Assembly: GCA_009823395.1 (NCBI GenBank)
Contig: CM020516.1
Location: forward strand, 1,324,501-1,388,500
Length of the DNA: 64,000 nt
Source of the DNA: Thamnaconus septentrionalis
Taxonomy: Eukaryota; Chordata; Actinopteri; Tetraodontiformes; Monacanthidae
Direction of reading: 5' to 3'
Shown: piece after piece, positions 39,301 through 48,470 of the stretch
How positions within the stretch are numbered: the stretch's first letter is position 1
How the letters are laid out: each line of letters starts with the position of its first letter
Notes under the pieces: generated by a model
What the model was told of the DNA's origin: nothing
The model's input: the letters and a program-made list of their open reading frames with translations, nothing else
Databases searched by the model: none
Translations under genes and position numbers: made by a program

Positions 39301-42082
39301 ATTCTCCAGTCTAGTGGGAATCCTCAGTCCTCAATCGTGCTCGAGCAGTTTCCTCCTCTTGGTCTCAGCAGCGGCCTTCACGTTGCTGAGCAATATTGCA
39401 AAGCATGGAGGGATGCTTGTGCTGCATGTTCACACAGAACAGAGCGTTCAGAAGAAAACGAGCCGGACATGCCTGACGTTCACATTTTCCCACTTCAGTT
39501 ATGACTGCATACCGCACTGGAAACTGTAGTGGAACGAAAACTGTTCATTCTCTCTCCTTTTTTTTTTTTTTTTTTAACAGTCTTAACAGTAGTTCAACAA
39601 GCTTATTGTGCTGTCCATCAAGTTGTCTGACAGATACAAGTCCCTCATTTTCCCCATTGATTTCTGAAAGAAAAACAATTTTATAGACACGTATTTTCAG
39701 AAGATCTCTCGCTACGCAGCTCAGGCTTGTTGACTTACTGTTACGAGGACCCCCGTCTCCCCCCCCCCCGAGTAGCTTCCAGTCTTCCTGTAGTTGGTGT
39801 TTATTGTGGGTTTCATCCTCCAGGGTCTGGTAGGACCAGGTGGTATGACAGGGCCAGCCGGACCAAAGGGAGAGAGAGTGAGTGTCTCCTTGCCTTTCTG
39901 TGGTGGCTTCACGGGGGGTTTTGTTTCTAGTTGAAGAGACTTTCATACACTTCTAGCGGATATGAAATGTGTGTGTATTTATTTATCGATGTATTATTAC
40001 CAGGGGGAAAAGGGAGATGGTGGAATACCAGGACCAATTGGGCCAAAAGGCATCCCTGTAAGTCATTCATTCAACTCTAGTGATTCATCAGCAAATGGCC
40101 GTGTGTTGTAATGACAATAGTAGCGTCCGTACTGCAAGAGGAGGCAACGTGCTTTATCAAACTAGAGGAGATTGGAGACATGCTCAGCTAACAGACACAA
40201 TGAGCACTGATAATTAATGGGAATGTACATACTCGGAGTTGTAGAATGTTGACCTTTGCCTTGAAAGTCACACGGCCTGAAAAGTATCCAGTAAAAGTGA
40301 GACGGCAATTTGAATGCTTTCTATTTTTTCAGGGTATAGTTGGACCACAAGGTCTCAAAGGAAACAAGGTAAGATGCATTGTACTATTGTGAAGACAAGG
40401 TTTTATTTCAATACACAGATATCCATGTTGGAGTTTGTATCCATGTCATTTATGTATGATAATGCATCTCCATTTAATATATGAGCCTCTGACTGTTTTA
40501 CATAATGTCAATGTGTCTATGAGTTCGAACTTGGAGATGGATATCAATCTTTTTTTGTGCATGTGAAAAAAAAAAAATCCAATGTAATTTTTTTAATTGG
40601 AAGTATTTCATCAAAAAGAGTCAGCAACAACCAGAGCACTTGTATTATTGTGGTCACTATATTTTACCATTGACTGTCTCATGTTGTGTGAACGAGGCTC
40701 GTTTCCATCACATCAACTTTTATTTGTCAAATCAAATCAAAATGTATTTATATTGTATTTTTTTATTTATTTTATGAACTCAAGTTGGTGACGACAGTCT
40801 GCTTGCAAAGACTCTCCAAACTTTACAGAACATCCTCGACCCGTGCGAGGAAATACTACAGAGAGAAAAAGAAGAAAACTTTTCGTCTGGGAATAGTTGA
40901 ACATTAATAATCAGAGGAGATTGATATCCATCTTCAAACAATATTTAGTTTCAACTTTATTTCAGAGAGCTTTGTCTATTTGTTGATCTGACGGTGAACA
41001 TCAAAAGACACCTTGTGCAATAACTCGATCCCTGCAGGGTTCCTCTGTATCGTCCACATCCCCATCCCCTCCAAGTTCCATTCCCATTAACCTGTGACCT
41101 TTTTAATTTCTCTACTCCCATCTTTTGAGTTTTCACTTTTCATAAGCTCCCTCAACACCTTCAACTGGAAACTGGACCAAAAAAAACAATTGAAATGTGC
41201 AGCAAAGTGCACTTGAGTGCCGGAGCTGGCGGTGGCGTCCAGTTGAAGGTGTTGAGGACCCAGCTATGGGACAGTGTTGCTGTTTTTACTTCTTGTCCTG
41301 TCTCCCTTTGTTTCCGCAGGTCTTCCTTTTCCCCTGTCCCTCCCTCCACCTTGCCCTGCGGCCCATGGCTCTTTTTATTGCCGGGGTCGCCCTCTCTCCC
41401 TCTTACAAACCTTGGCCTCCTGCACCTCCTCTCTCTCCTGCAATCTAATGTATTCCTGAGTTAATCTTCATCCTCTCACACCTCCTCCTCGTCCTCCTTC
41501 CTCCTCCCTCATCCATCCTTATTTAACAGAACTTCCCCCTTGCAAGTCTTCCACCGCCCCCTCACCCTCTTAAATCTCCTCCTCCCCTAATTCCGATTGG
41601 CCAGCGGTTCCTCTCCTACTCACTGTCGGGATGTTAGATGCTTTTTAAATCAAAATGCAAGGATGCTAACATTTTAGCATTTCATTCTGAGATGCTTCCA
41701 GTGAGGTTGAAACATATCTCTTTTAAACAGTGCCTTTCTATATCATTTTACACAATCTGTGCTTTCATGGTGATATGGAAATGGATGAAAGCTCCAAAAG
41801 TGGGCGACATCGTTTCCCAAGTGACAAGACGATGAGTTTTTTAAACTTCAGTATCTCCATCCGTGATTGCATGAGTAGATCTCAACTCTGAGCAGAATCT
41901 CTTCCCAGGAGAACTCTCACTCACAGTTTGAATGTTAGACAACTGATAGAAGCCATGAGCCTGGAAATGTGTCTAGTTAATAAAGTAGAACACTGACTGA
42001 CGCTCAGGTGGCATTCAGTCACATCCCTACAAGCTAAATAACCTGGTCTCTTTGGTGAGCAGGTAGCCTGTAATGCTGTTCA

Positions 42083-42116
<34 letters not shown>

Positions 42117-45100
42117 GTACTTTATTCAGAGCGCCCTCCTGATTAAATAACGTAGAATAAAGAAAGGCAAGATACAAGAGAATGAAATTGGACCGTTTGA
42201 TTCAATGCTCTAAAAAAAGCAACAAGTTAAATGTTTTCACTTCAAGCAGAAATGAGGAATAAAGAAAAATTCTCCTTTTTTTTCCCTTCATGCAGCTTGT
42301 CTTGTTTTTATGATTTCTGAGATGATCTGCGGCATCGTTTCAAGTCTCTTACAGCATTTTGTTGTACTGCTTGGGCCCAGGGGCTCATCTCAGGTCCTCC
42401 AAACTACACCAAAGAGTGGAGTTTAAACGGTTTAGACCTTCAACTCCGGAGGACTCACTGGAGAAAGTTTCCTGTACATTACTGATGCATTGATGCATTG
42501 TTATTTTCTTTGAGATGATAGTTAAGCCCAGTTTGTATGTAGCTTTAATGTTGCAGTCAGTGTTTAATACTTGAAATGAGCATTGACACCAGCTGTTATA
42601 TTTGCCCCGATTAAGTCCAAACTTTCCCATTTACGGCTTGAAGTTGAGGACGTTTCAGCAAATCAATGCCAGAAAGTAAAATGTTGTGCAAATACTGGCT
42701 TTATCGCCTCATACTTAGAATTCTACCGTCGCTACACGCTAGCTGTAGCCGTTGTAGGGAGGTCTGGCTAACGTCCCGGTGTGACGCCTGCTCACCAAAG
42801 CGTCCCTCTCCCCTAACTCCCTGCACCCTCGCTGACTCATATTCCTTAATCCCATTGTTTCAGCCAACAGTAAACCAAATCAATACTGAAATATAGTCGC
42901 CGTGTTTTGACAGTGTAACAATTGCCTTCACTCGGGAGCTAGCTGACAGATCAAACATTGCAAACACAAGCGTTTGATGCGTGTGTGGCTTTGAAAGGAG
43001 GACTGGAGTTTTTTATCTTTGTGTAATACGCTGTTGTTCACAGGGAGAGAGGGGCAAGAAAGGCAACAGGGGAGTCAAAGGGGATAAGGGAGACCAAGGA
43101 GCACCTGGATTAGATGCCCCGTGTCCGTTGGTATGTTGGTAGTCTGACGTGAAGCCAAGAGGCAGAGGGAAGGAGCACCTGCAGAACACACAGCGTGGTC
43201 TCAGTGCTTGGTATTCACTGGTCTTCTTCCCTCTGACGCTGGTCATCAGATATGTTTTTGCTGAACCTCAGGAAGAGTTTTGTTCCGCTGTCTCTGCAAC
43301 GTCAAGCCAAATACTTTTTGTTTACTCGAAACTTGAGACGGAATGCTTGATCGGTTCCGCCGCCACCCTCCATTTAAAAATTCTGTAGCATTGAGATTGA
43401 CTGAACGGCGGTGGTGTTGCACAGACGGACAAAGGAACTCGATTCTACCTGGGAGAAGAACTTGACAGACAGGAACTTGCAGGAACTTATTGAAGGAAAT
43501 GAGACTGGATTTCTGCACAGGCCAAATATCTTTCCCCCTTCATAACAACATTTTTCCATTCCTCCCATCCAGCACCACTGGCCAGTGGCTGGTCTTTCCA
43601 ATCCAGAACAATTGATTTTCAAGATGTTTCCAGGCTGATCTCATGTTAGGAGAACCTAACATTTGATATGGATGAAGTTCAAAACTGCTCTGATCATGAA
43701 CAAAAATTATTTTTTGTGGACTGTTGGTAGCGGGACTCTAATTCTCAGCCCCTAAAATGAGACGTCCCCTGATTGGATCATTTGCAGATAATTTGGCATT
43801 ACCATCATCTCAATAAGTCCAGTTCCTGTCTGCACCATATTACCCTCACGTTCAGGACACTTGGGCCCGGTCACCCAGCGGAAAGAGGTGGAGACTCTGC
43901 TCCCAACCAGCAGTGGAGAACAAACACTCCTCTGCTCCACCAGCTGAAAACGTGGTTTTTAAAAGGTTGATTTCACAAACAGGGTTTCCGAGGCTTTAAA
44001 GGGGAGAAAGGTGAACCAGGCTTACCGGGCCTGGATGGGCTGGATGCCCCTTGCCCTGTGGTATGGTGCTCTTCCTTTCCCTTTCATTTGACAGCATGTC
44101 CCCGGTGTTGAGACACATGATCGTTACTGCTAATTCACCTACACAGACATGCAAGCATGCAGGCTGACCAAACACTCTTCCTTTGAACTAATGTCAGGAC
44201 TATAGCTTTCATTTGCTAACTCCACTTGACAATGAATAATTGGTTGACAATAACTAAAATATGTTAGCAAAACTAATCTTAATATTAATCTTTCACTGTA
44301 AGTTGAAGTCATCCATCTATCCATTTATCTCAGGGATGTCAAACATACGGCCCGCGGGCCGTATGTTTGACGTATGTTTTTTTTCCGGCCCGCAAGATGA
44401 TTTTGAAAAAATATAAAAACTGCAATTTCTCAATGAAAGAAAGTGCTGTTCTAAATGTGTCCACTTGGTGTCGCAATATCGTTTCTGCTTCGCAAACAAA
44501 CTCCATACTGGGGCCGAGCAAATCGGCACAAGTACAGCCACTCACGTCTCCTATTGGCTGCCCTCATTGCCCCAGAACGTCTCCTATTGGCTGCCCTCAT
44601 TGCCCCAGAACGTCTCCTATTGGCTGCCCTCATTGCCCCAAAATGTCTCTGTCCAAACAGACAAAGTTGATGCAGAGCAGTGTTGCCAACTTGGCGACTT
44701 TCTCCCCCCAAAAAGTTGCTATTCTCCCAACTTTTTTTTTTCCCCAAAAGCAACTAGCGACAACTCTAGCGACTTTTCCAGGTCTTATTACGTTGCCATC
44801 GATCATTAGACGATGACATCATTTGGCGACTTCTAGCGACTTTCAGGACAGCCAATAGCGACTTTCCTTAGTGAGGAGTTGGCAACACTGATGCAGAGTG
44901 CTCGAAAGAACACAAACAACGTAAAACAAAGAAAACAATTAGAAGTTGTTGTTATTTTTACGTTATTATCACCATGCCATGATTCTACCGGTCCAGCCCG
45001 CTTGGGAATGGATTTTTTCCTCCATGTGGCCCGTGAACCAAGATGAGTGTGACACCCCTGATCTATCCTCTGAAACTTACACGGGGCAACAGTCTGAGCA

Positions 45101-46545
45101 GAGATGCCCAGACTAAGCTGACACCAGTCGCCTCCTCCAGCTCATGCAGTGGGACCCCGAGGTATTGCCAGGTCCAGCAAGAGACGTAGCACCTGCTGCA
45201 GGTCCTGGGTCTTCCTCAGGGCCTCCTTCTGGAGGGACGTGCCCAGAACACCTCCCCAGGAGGCATCTAGGAGGCATCCCAAACTGATGGCCGAGCCACC
45301 TGAGCTGACTGCTCTTGAAGTGGAAAATCAATGACATGAAAATCTACTGAACCCTTCCATTTTAACAGACACTCCCACAAACTAACTAAATAGCTGTCGT
45401 CTTTTGCACGGGGCACTTTTTTTGTCATCACAGCAGGACATTTATTGCTAAAGAGTTTACATGATAAAAGCAAGCAAAACTCAAATAGCATTGTGTGCTA
45501 AACATAAAGGGTGCAAAACAAAAACAAAGACTTGATCGTGAAATAAATACCAAAATGTGTCATTTATCAGAGTAGATACATAATTCATTTTTTTCATCAA
45601 TTTCAACTCCTTTGCCGACATAAAAACTTTCTTTTGATTATTTATAGTACCCTGTAAAAACTGCAGTTTCTGAGGTGGCTGCCTAGGCAAAGTTTTTTTT
45701 GTTTTTTTTATTTTTAATCATACTAACATTTCAAAATCCTTACTTGATTGCATGACGTGTAACTGCCTGATACATGAGATTTTTTTTTTTAACTACTCTA
45801 TGGCCTCCTTCAAAGAAATCCTTTCCTAGAAGAAATAAAAATATCCTCTTCTAAGTTTTATTTTATTAATAAAACAAGTTTATTGTAAATTTCATATGAC
45901 AGCCAATATGGTTATAATGAAATGCAAAACCAGTTTGTTATCAAAGATCAAGGTTTCAAATGAAAGTCTAATAACTGTTTTTCTCTTTCAGCACCAAAGG
46001 GTTCCATCAATTCAAACAAACTGAAAAACATTTCAGTGTTTTCTCATCAGTCAAATCACTAAATGAGTATTTAGTGAAAAGTGTATTTAACTGGCGCAGT
46101 GATTCGTCTTTGCTAATTTACTCTCAAGCCCCAAAAAATTGCGTCTTTCAAAGCTGGATTAATTCACCAACTGTGGAAGTTTTTTTTTTTGAATTGTCGA
46201 ATGTTGTCTGTGAGTGATGTATTTTTGCGTTGCATTGGTTCATTGGTATTCACAGCCAGCTGCCGCTCAGGTTTAAAGGTCCCATATTATCAATTCTGAG
46301 ATTTTCCATCTCCAGCAGAAGACCAATCAGCCCTCAAACCCCTCAAACCTGACAGTTAGCCACCTTTAAACCCGACTTTAGAAAAACAAACAACTCCGTT
46401 TTAGCTTTGGACAAATAAAACACTGGGGTTGAGCTGTTATCACCAACCTGTGAGAATTATTTTCCCCTTGTGACATCACAAACAAAAACTAATTAAAGGG
46501 AGTTTATTTAGTCGGTAGGGATGGAGTTTTTTATTTTATTTTATT

Positions 46546-46577
<32 letters not shown>

Positions 46578-47250
46578 AAAAAAAAAAAGGTAAGGTGCAA
46601 AGTATGGGACCTGATGATTAATCAGACACATTTCAAGTAACTCCTGTTTAAGTTTATGCAATAAATCCTAAAGACCTTTACACAATCCAGCATATGTCAT
46701 TTTAAGACGCTTCGTAAGTTGTGAATGTGCGTATGAATCATTTTCAGACCAGAATATCTCTCTTTTTGTGCAGGGGGATGACGGCTTACCTGTCCCAGGA
46801 TGTTGGAACAAAGTAAGTTTGTTTGTTTGGCCATGAAATTACAAGTCCTACTATGGCGACACCAAGGCTCCGCCCCCTCGCTTCTGCACTCATATCCCTC
46901 CGTCTCTGATTTCTTATGGTTTGGGTCCAGGTTGGCGTTCGCCTTAGGGTTAGCATTCGCCTTAGGGTTAGGGTTAGAGTTGGTCTCAGATTGGTTAAGC
47001 TTAAGCTTAAGGTTAGGGTTAGGGTTAGTGCAGCACACAGAACACTAAGCCAATCATGGGCCGAGGGAGGCGGGTCAGAGAGCGACGGGGTGGAGTTTTG
47101 GCATCGCCATACTAATATTGATAAAGATGCTGTTTGGTCATCGGGGTTTTGTTGCCCATCATTGCTAAGCTGACACACTGCGCTAACTTTACCATTGCCA
47201 TTGTTTGAACTAACGTTGTGTGTTTTCCATTTGCTTTCTCTTTGCAGTGA
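18600..47250 (+). CDS. col13a1: Collagen alpha-1(XIII) chain, transmembrane collagen; exon 1 outside the window
   Basis: Type XIII collagen is a type II membrane protein that trimerises and sits in cell-matrix adhesions and neuromuscular junctions. The window holds 39 coding exons (1805 nt) and a stop-codon exon. With one nucleotide from exon 1 they give 602 codons, close to the part of human COL13A1 that follows its membrane region. Identity rests on the COL1 peptides [23 protein letters not shown] and GPIGLDGKP, on GCGDFAHR before NC2, on IPLMGPPGLPG at NC3, and on the end [16 protein letters not shown] with DAPCPL and [11 protein letters not shown]. Layout: COL1 18600-28119, NC2 29756-29809, COL2 31749-35603, NC3 35604-35730, COL3 35814-44060, NC4 46774-47250. 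Every exon after the first found is symmetric and in frame. Missing are exon 1 with the membrane anchor, furin site and coiled coil. Confidence 0.93.
19029..19102 (+). mobile_element. hAT-type terminal fragment in an intron
   Basis: GGGTGGGCAAACTATGGCCC, GCAGCCCGC and TCCGGCCCGTC form the typical end of GGCCCGC-rich hAT elements. No matching second end was found nearby, so this is a truncated remnant. Confidence 0.55.
20248..20309. repeat. 12-bp minisatellite TCACCCTCTGCT
   Basis: Five tandem copies in the intron before exon 20676. Confidence 0.9.
20676..28119 (+). CDS. col13a1: col13a1 COL1 domain exons
   Basis: Ten exons, all in phase 0, encode Gly-X-Y repeats: 20676-20702 (GPPGRAGFP), 21957-21992 ([12 protein letters not shown]), 23930-23956 (GVKGQAGPK), 25981-26031 ([17 protein letters not shown]), 26197-26232 ([12 protein letters not shown]), 26370-26396 (GPIGLDGKP), 26574-26600 (GHKGEKGDV), 27739-27765 (GQRGQKGLP), 27855-27881 (GEPGPKGEK) and 28093-28119 (GGCGDFAHR). 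The interruption GLSIIG breaks the triplet once, as in human COL13A1. The last exon carries a cysteine and leaves the triplet pattern, marking entry into NC2. Each exon starts after AG and ends before GTAAG, GTGAG or close variants. Confidence 0.93.
23365..23400. repeat. (GTGCA)n pentanucleotide repeat
   Basis: About seven tandem AGTGC units in a col13a1 intron. Confidence 0.85.
23560..23586. repeat. (CA)n microsatellite
   Basis: About 13 CA units in a col13a1 intron. A similar run lies at 24900-24923. Confidence 0.85.
29213..29254 (+). CDS. Possible optional NC2 exon of col13a1
   Basis: A 42-nt segment lies between TTCCAACAG and the perfect donor GTAAGT. It would read [14 protein letters not shown] in phase 0 and sits exactly where human COL13A1 has an alternatively spliced cysteine-containing NC2 exon. 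The upstream pyrimidine tract is weak and the peptide is not clearly alike, so this may be chance. A 24-nt version starting after GTGCAG is also possible. Confidence 0.25.
29550..29599. repeat. (CT)n microsatellite
   Basis: About 25 CT units, interrupted once, 160 bp upstream of the NC2 exon. Confidence 0.9.
29756..29809 (+). CDS. col13a1: col13a1 NC2 exon
   Basis: The 54-nt exon reads [18 protein letters not shown], with no Gly-X-Y. It follows a good acceptor (ACTACCCCCTGGCAG) and ends before GTACAA. Human COL13A1 has a related hydrophobic-basic NC2 stretch (LLPLLNSVRL to VIKRR) between COL1 and COL2, and the LP, N, V and KR positions line up. NC2 contains part of the heptad region thought to start triple-helix assembly of COL2. 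The opening ATG is an internal methionine and not a start. Confidence 0.82.
31261..31316. repeat. 10-bp minisatellite GGGCCGACCT
   Basis: Five and a half copies with one or two substitutions, in the intron before exon 31749. Confidence 0.9.
31749..35603 (+). CDS. col13a1: col13a1 COL2 domain exons
   Basis: Exons are 31749-31838 (90 nt, GEPGVQ to GASGPP), 32055-32096 (ends GKDPR), 32226-32243 (LLPGLK, 18 nt), 32479-32505 (GEPGAPGQK), 32890-32934 ([15 protein letters not shown]), 34412-34447 ([12 protein letters not shown]), 34529-34582 ([18 protein letters not shown]), 35117-35203 ([15 protein letters not shown] to GLK), 35344-35370 (GDKGDQGEK), 35461-35487 (GEEGPTGPQ) and the Gly-X-Y half of 35568-35624 ([12 protein letters not shown]). 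All are multiples of three. The triplet is broken at GKDPRLLPG and at GESSFAAQG. The second break falls where human COL13A1 also has a short interruption. Confidence 0.92.
33359..33389. repeat. (GT)n microsatellite
   Basis: About 15 GT units in a col13a1 intron. Confidence 0.9.
35604..35730 (+). CDS. col13a1: col13a1 NC3 segment
   Basis: The end of exon 35568-35624 (ENNNSEN) and the 24-nt exon 35707-35730 (DIRNIPLM) leave the Gly-X-Y pattern. The following exon resumes with [10 protein letters not shown]. Human COL13A1 has a longer NC3 ending in IRTLALMGPPGLPG, so the IR..LMGPPGLPG part is conserved while the acidic part before it is shorter and Asn-rich here. NC3 holds the second predicted coiled coil of this collagen. 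Confidence 0.85.
35814..40368 (+). CDS. col13a1: col13a1 COL3 domain exons, 5' group
   Basis: Exons are 35814-35867, 36061-36105 ([15 protein letters not shown]), 36461-36595 (135 nt, [13 protein letters not shown] onward), 36849-36920, 37001-37042 (ends GDGGRSHA), 37148-37198 ([17 protein letters not shown]), 37571-37597, 37701-37787 ([12 protein letters not shown] onward), 38831-38866 ([12 protein letters not shown]), 39824-39877 (GLVGPGG to GPKGER), 40004-40057 and 40333-40368 ([12 protein letters not shown]). All are phase 0. The join GRSHA/NFGLPG interrupts the triplet where human COL13A1 has NPGAEVPGLPG, so the break is conserved in place. GLDGRPGP and [10 protein letters not shown] match human closely. 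Confidence 0.93.
38027..38367 (-). mobile_element. Non-autonomous mariner-type MITE, copy B
   Basis: It starts CAGGCAATACCCAGAAAGTT after a TA and ends CTAATTTTCTGGCTAGTACCTG before TG (a mutated TA). Its body is the reverse complement of copy A at 13581-13959 over almost its whole length: for example TTTTGGCAATTTAACATAAAAG here against CTTTTATGTTAAATTGCC there. It lies in the intron between exons 37701-37787 and 38831-38866. Confidence 0.85.
38521..38683. repeat. Strand-asymmetric CCACCT/CCACCA repeat
   Basis: About 160 bp of imperfect ACC trinucleotide and CCACCT hexanucleotide repeats lie in the same intron as MITE copy B. The strand is almost pure pyrimidine plus A, with nearly no G. Confidence 0.9.
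40369..43043 (+). other. col13a1 intron, 2.7 kb
   Basis: I found no Gly-X-Y exon here. The stretch at 41300-41600 is very pyrimidine rich. A (TTGA)n microsatellite of about eight units lies at 42083-42116. No named transposon was recognised. Confidence 0.6.
43044..43130 (+). CDS. col13a1: col13a1 DAPCP exon 1 (COL13-type)
   Basis: The 87-nt exon encodes [16 protein letters not shown] followed by [13 protein letters not shown]. Human COL13A1 ends its helix with a nearly identical stretch (GERGKKGSRGPKGDKG to LDAPCPL) and then goes directly to the NC4 exon. The cysteine of DAPC is one of the conserved cysteines that link chains at the C-terminus of transmembrane collagens. Donor GTATGT. Confidence 0.92.
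43983..44060 (+). CDS. col13a1: col13a1 DAPCP exon 2 (COL23/COL25-type)
   Basis: The 78-nt exon encodes [16 protein letters not shown] followed by [10 protein letters not shown], with acceptor TTCACAAACAG and donor GTATGG. It ends with the same DAPCP module as the exon 850 bp upstream, yet its body resembles the equivalent exon of COL23A1 and COL25A1 ([24 protein letters not shown] in human COL25A1) more than that of human COL13A1. If both exons are spliced together, the join breaks the triplet and adds a cysteine. If they are alternatives, either one joins the NC4 exon in phase 0. Its conserved frame and splice sites argue that it is used. Confidence 0.85.
44545..44643. repeat. Three tandem 33-bp repeats in the hAT MITE
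   Basis: CGTCTCCTATTGGCTGCCC plus CTCATTGCCCCAGA(A) is repeated three times at exact 33-bp spacing. Because 33 is a multiple of three it keeps frames open on both strands, which explains the 114-149 codon frames seen here; they are not genes. Confidence 0.95.
44678..44890. mobile_element. Nested hAT MITE (inner), 213 bp
   Basis: The ends are CAGTGTTGCCAACT and AGTTGGCAACACTG, a perfect 14-bp inverted repeat. It is flanked by the perfect 8-bp target duplication ATGCAGAG (44670-44677 and 44891-44898). The body repeats GCGACTTT motifs. It is inserted in the outer hAT MITE and is therefore younger than it. Confidence 0.93.
45113..45337 (-). pseudogene. Decayed LINE reverse transcriptase C-terminal fragment
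   Basis: The minus-strand frame reads [18 protein letters not shown], then GPEEDPGP and WRRRL. Teleost non-LTR retrotransposons have a conserved RSQLRWFGHLVRMP to PRGRPRTRWRDYVSRLAWE region near the C-terminus of the reverse transcriptase protein. The start of this fragment matches and the rest is frameshifted. It has no other domain and is dead. Confidence 0.7.
46774..46812 (+). CDS. col13a1: col13a1 NC4 exon
   Basis: The 39-nt exon encodes [13 protein letters not shown], the C-terminus shared by the transmembrane collagens (human COL13A1 ends GEDGLPVQGCWNK). The GCW cysteine is conserved. It ends before GTAAGT, and the stop codon comes from the next exon. Without splicing, translation would read eight extra residues into the intron. 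Confidence 0.92.
46940..47028 (+). repeat. Degenerate telomere-like GGTTAG repeats
   Basis: CTTAGGGTTAG motifs occur at 46940-46980 and again at 47009-47028, separated by unrelated sequence. They lie in the last col13a1 intron. Confidence 0.6.
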
Positions 47251-48399
47251 CAATAATTTGGAATGCTTGTTGTTATTGTACATATTTATTTCTGTTTTTA
47301 CAGTTTTATTACTTGTTATGTTGGGGAAAAAAAGTCTTGAAAAAATAACATTTTGTACAGATTGTTTATTTTTAAATACTTTTGATAGTGTTTTATATTT
47401 TATTGTTTATCCTTGCATTATTTTATTATAATCAAAAGTTATATATATAAATATATATATATAATGTTGCTACATATGCATGATATTTGTGCATAATGTG
47501 AAGTGAATAATGCATATTAACTTATTGTATTATGTTGTGTTGTGCTGTTGTAATAGACCATGCTGCACTGATTTGTGGGCTAGAGTGACTATGTGTTGAC
47601 CTTTGGGACGTCTTTGCTGATCTCTCCTCTGCCAAAACTGAATGTTAAAAACAAACATGGACCAGCATCCACACAGCCATTGGTTGGCAAACTACATCAC
47701 GGGTACAATTAGCAAAATTGAGGTGATCTTATTGAATTTCTGACTTTATTACCACTGTTTATAAGTGAACATATTAGTTCCTCGTCTTTAGTTGAAATGA
47801 TTCTGTTGGAAAGGACGCAGACATCAGACACTTAGCAAGCTATGCCTTCTTATTTCCGTTTTTTATGTCATGGGATTTTTTTTTGGTGAAAATTAGGACT
47901 AAAGATGATTACAACTAGTTTGTCAAGATAGGCAAACGCTGAGAAAACACCGACTGAAGACTCACAGTTAATGGGCAGATGGTCTTCATGGTGGCCTTCT
48001 CAGCAAATCAGTGTCCAGTCTTTATTCTATGCTATTCAAGTCTATAACTTTTGGAATTATATTCACGTGTAATTCTTGAATATAGTTCAAGGATCATGCT
48101 TCCAGACTTCATTAGGATTATTGGGAGGCAGTGCAGGTATAGAGTCATGCTCAGGGACCATAATGATACGCTAGCTTTCTAAAATTGACTCCTAAGAATA
48201 CAAGAAAGACAGCTTCAGCTTGAGCAGTTCCTCCGAGATTCCCCTCGGAGTCATTTTGTGTTTCTTTTCCCTTGCATTACAAAAAAAAAAATTTGCAATT
48301 TGTGCAGGACACAGTTGCTCAGGTAGCAAAATGAAATTGCATCTTTTCAAATATAATTTATACAAAGTGTGACGTCAGCTATACTAATATCTGGTGCAG

Positions 48400-48470
48400 A
48401 GGAGCTCAGGAGGTCCAGCAGCTCGTCCGCTCGTCCAGGGGTTGTTGTGTTCAACCCACTCCATCCCAGT
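48400..48470 (+). other. Possible tRNA-like SINE remnant
   Basis: GAGCTCAGGAGGTCCAGCAG, CTCGTCC and GGTTGTTGTGTTCAACCC resemble a decayed tRNA-derived head (A-box-like AGCTCAGGAGGT, B-box-like GTTCAA). No tail or target duplication was identified. Confidence 0.3.

Larger units (their letters stand above)
44331..45060. mobile_element. Non-autonomous hAT MITE (outer)
   Basis: The ends are CAGGGATGTCAAAC and GTGTGACACCCCTG, imperfect inverted repeats of hAT type, with GGCCCGC-rich subterminal sequence. The 8-bp flanks ATTTATCT and ATCTATCC agree at six of eight positions, as for an old target duplication. Near the left end is a palindrome CATACGGCCCGCGGGCCGTATG. There is no transposase frame. 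The interior holds three 33-bp tandem repeats and a second inserted element. Confidence 0.85.
44061..46773 (+). other. col13a1 last long intron, 2.7 kb
   Basis: The intron holds the nested hAT MITEs (44331-45060) and a LINE remnant (45113-45337). The remainder is AT-rich with homopolymer runs and a TTTA repeat at about 46533-46576. No exon was seen. Confidence 0.6.

Noticed and set aside
44367..44816. 149-codon frame with [11 protein letters not shown] repeats, zinc-finger-like Cys/His spacing
   Set aside because: It is made by three 33-bp tandem repeats inside a hAT MITE; the Cys/His pattern is a by-product of the repeat.
46786..47283. 165-codon minus frame with [10 protein letters not shown]
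   Set aside because: It is a translation of telomere-like repeats antisense to the col13a1 NC4 exon.
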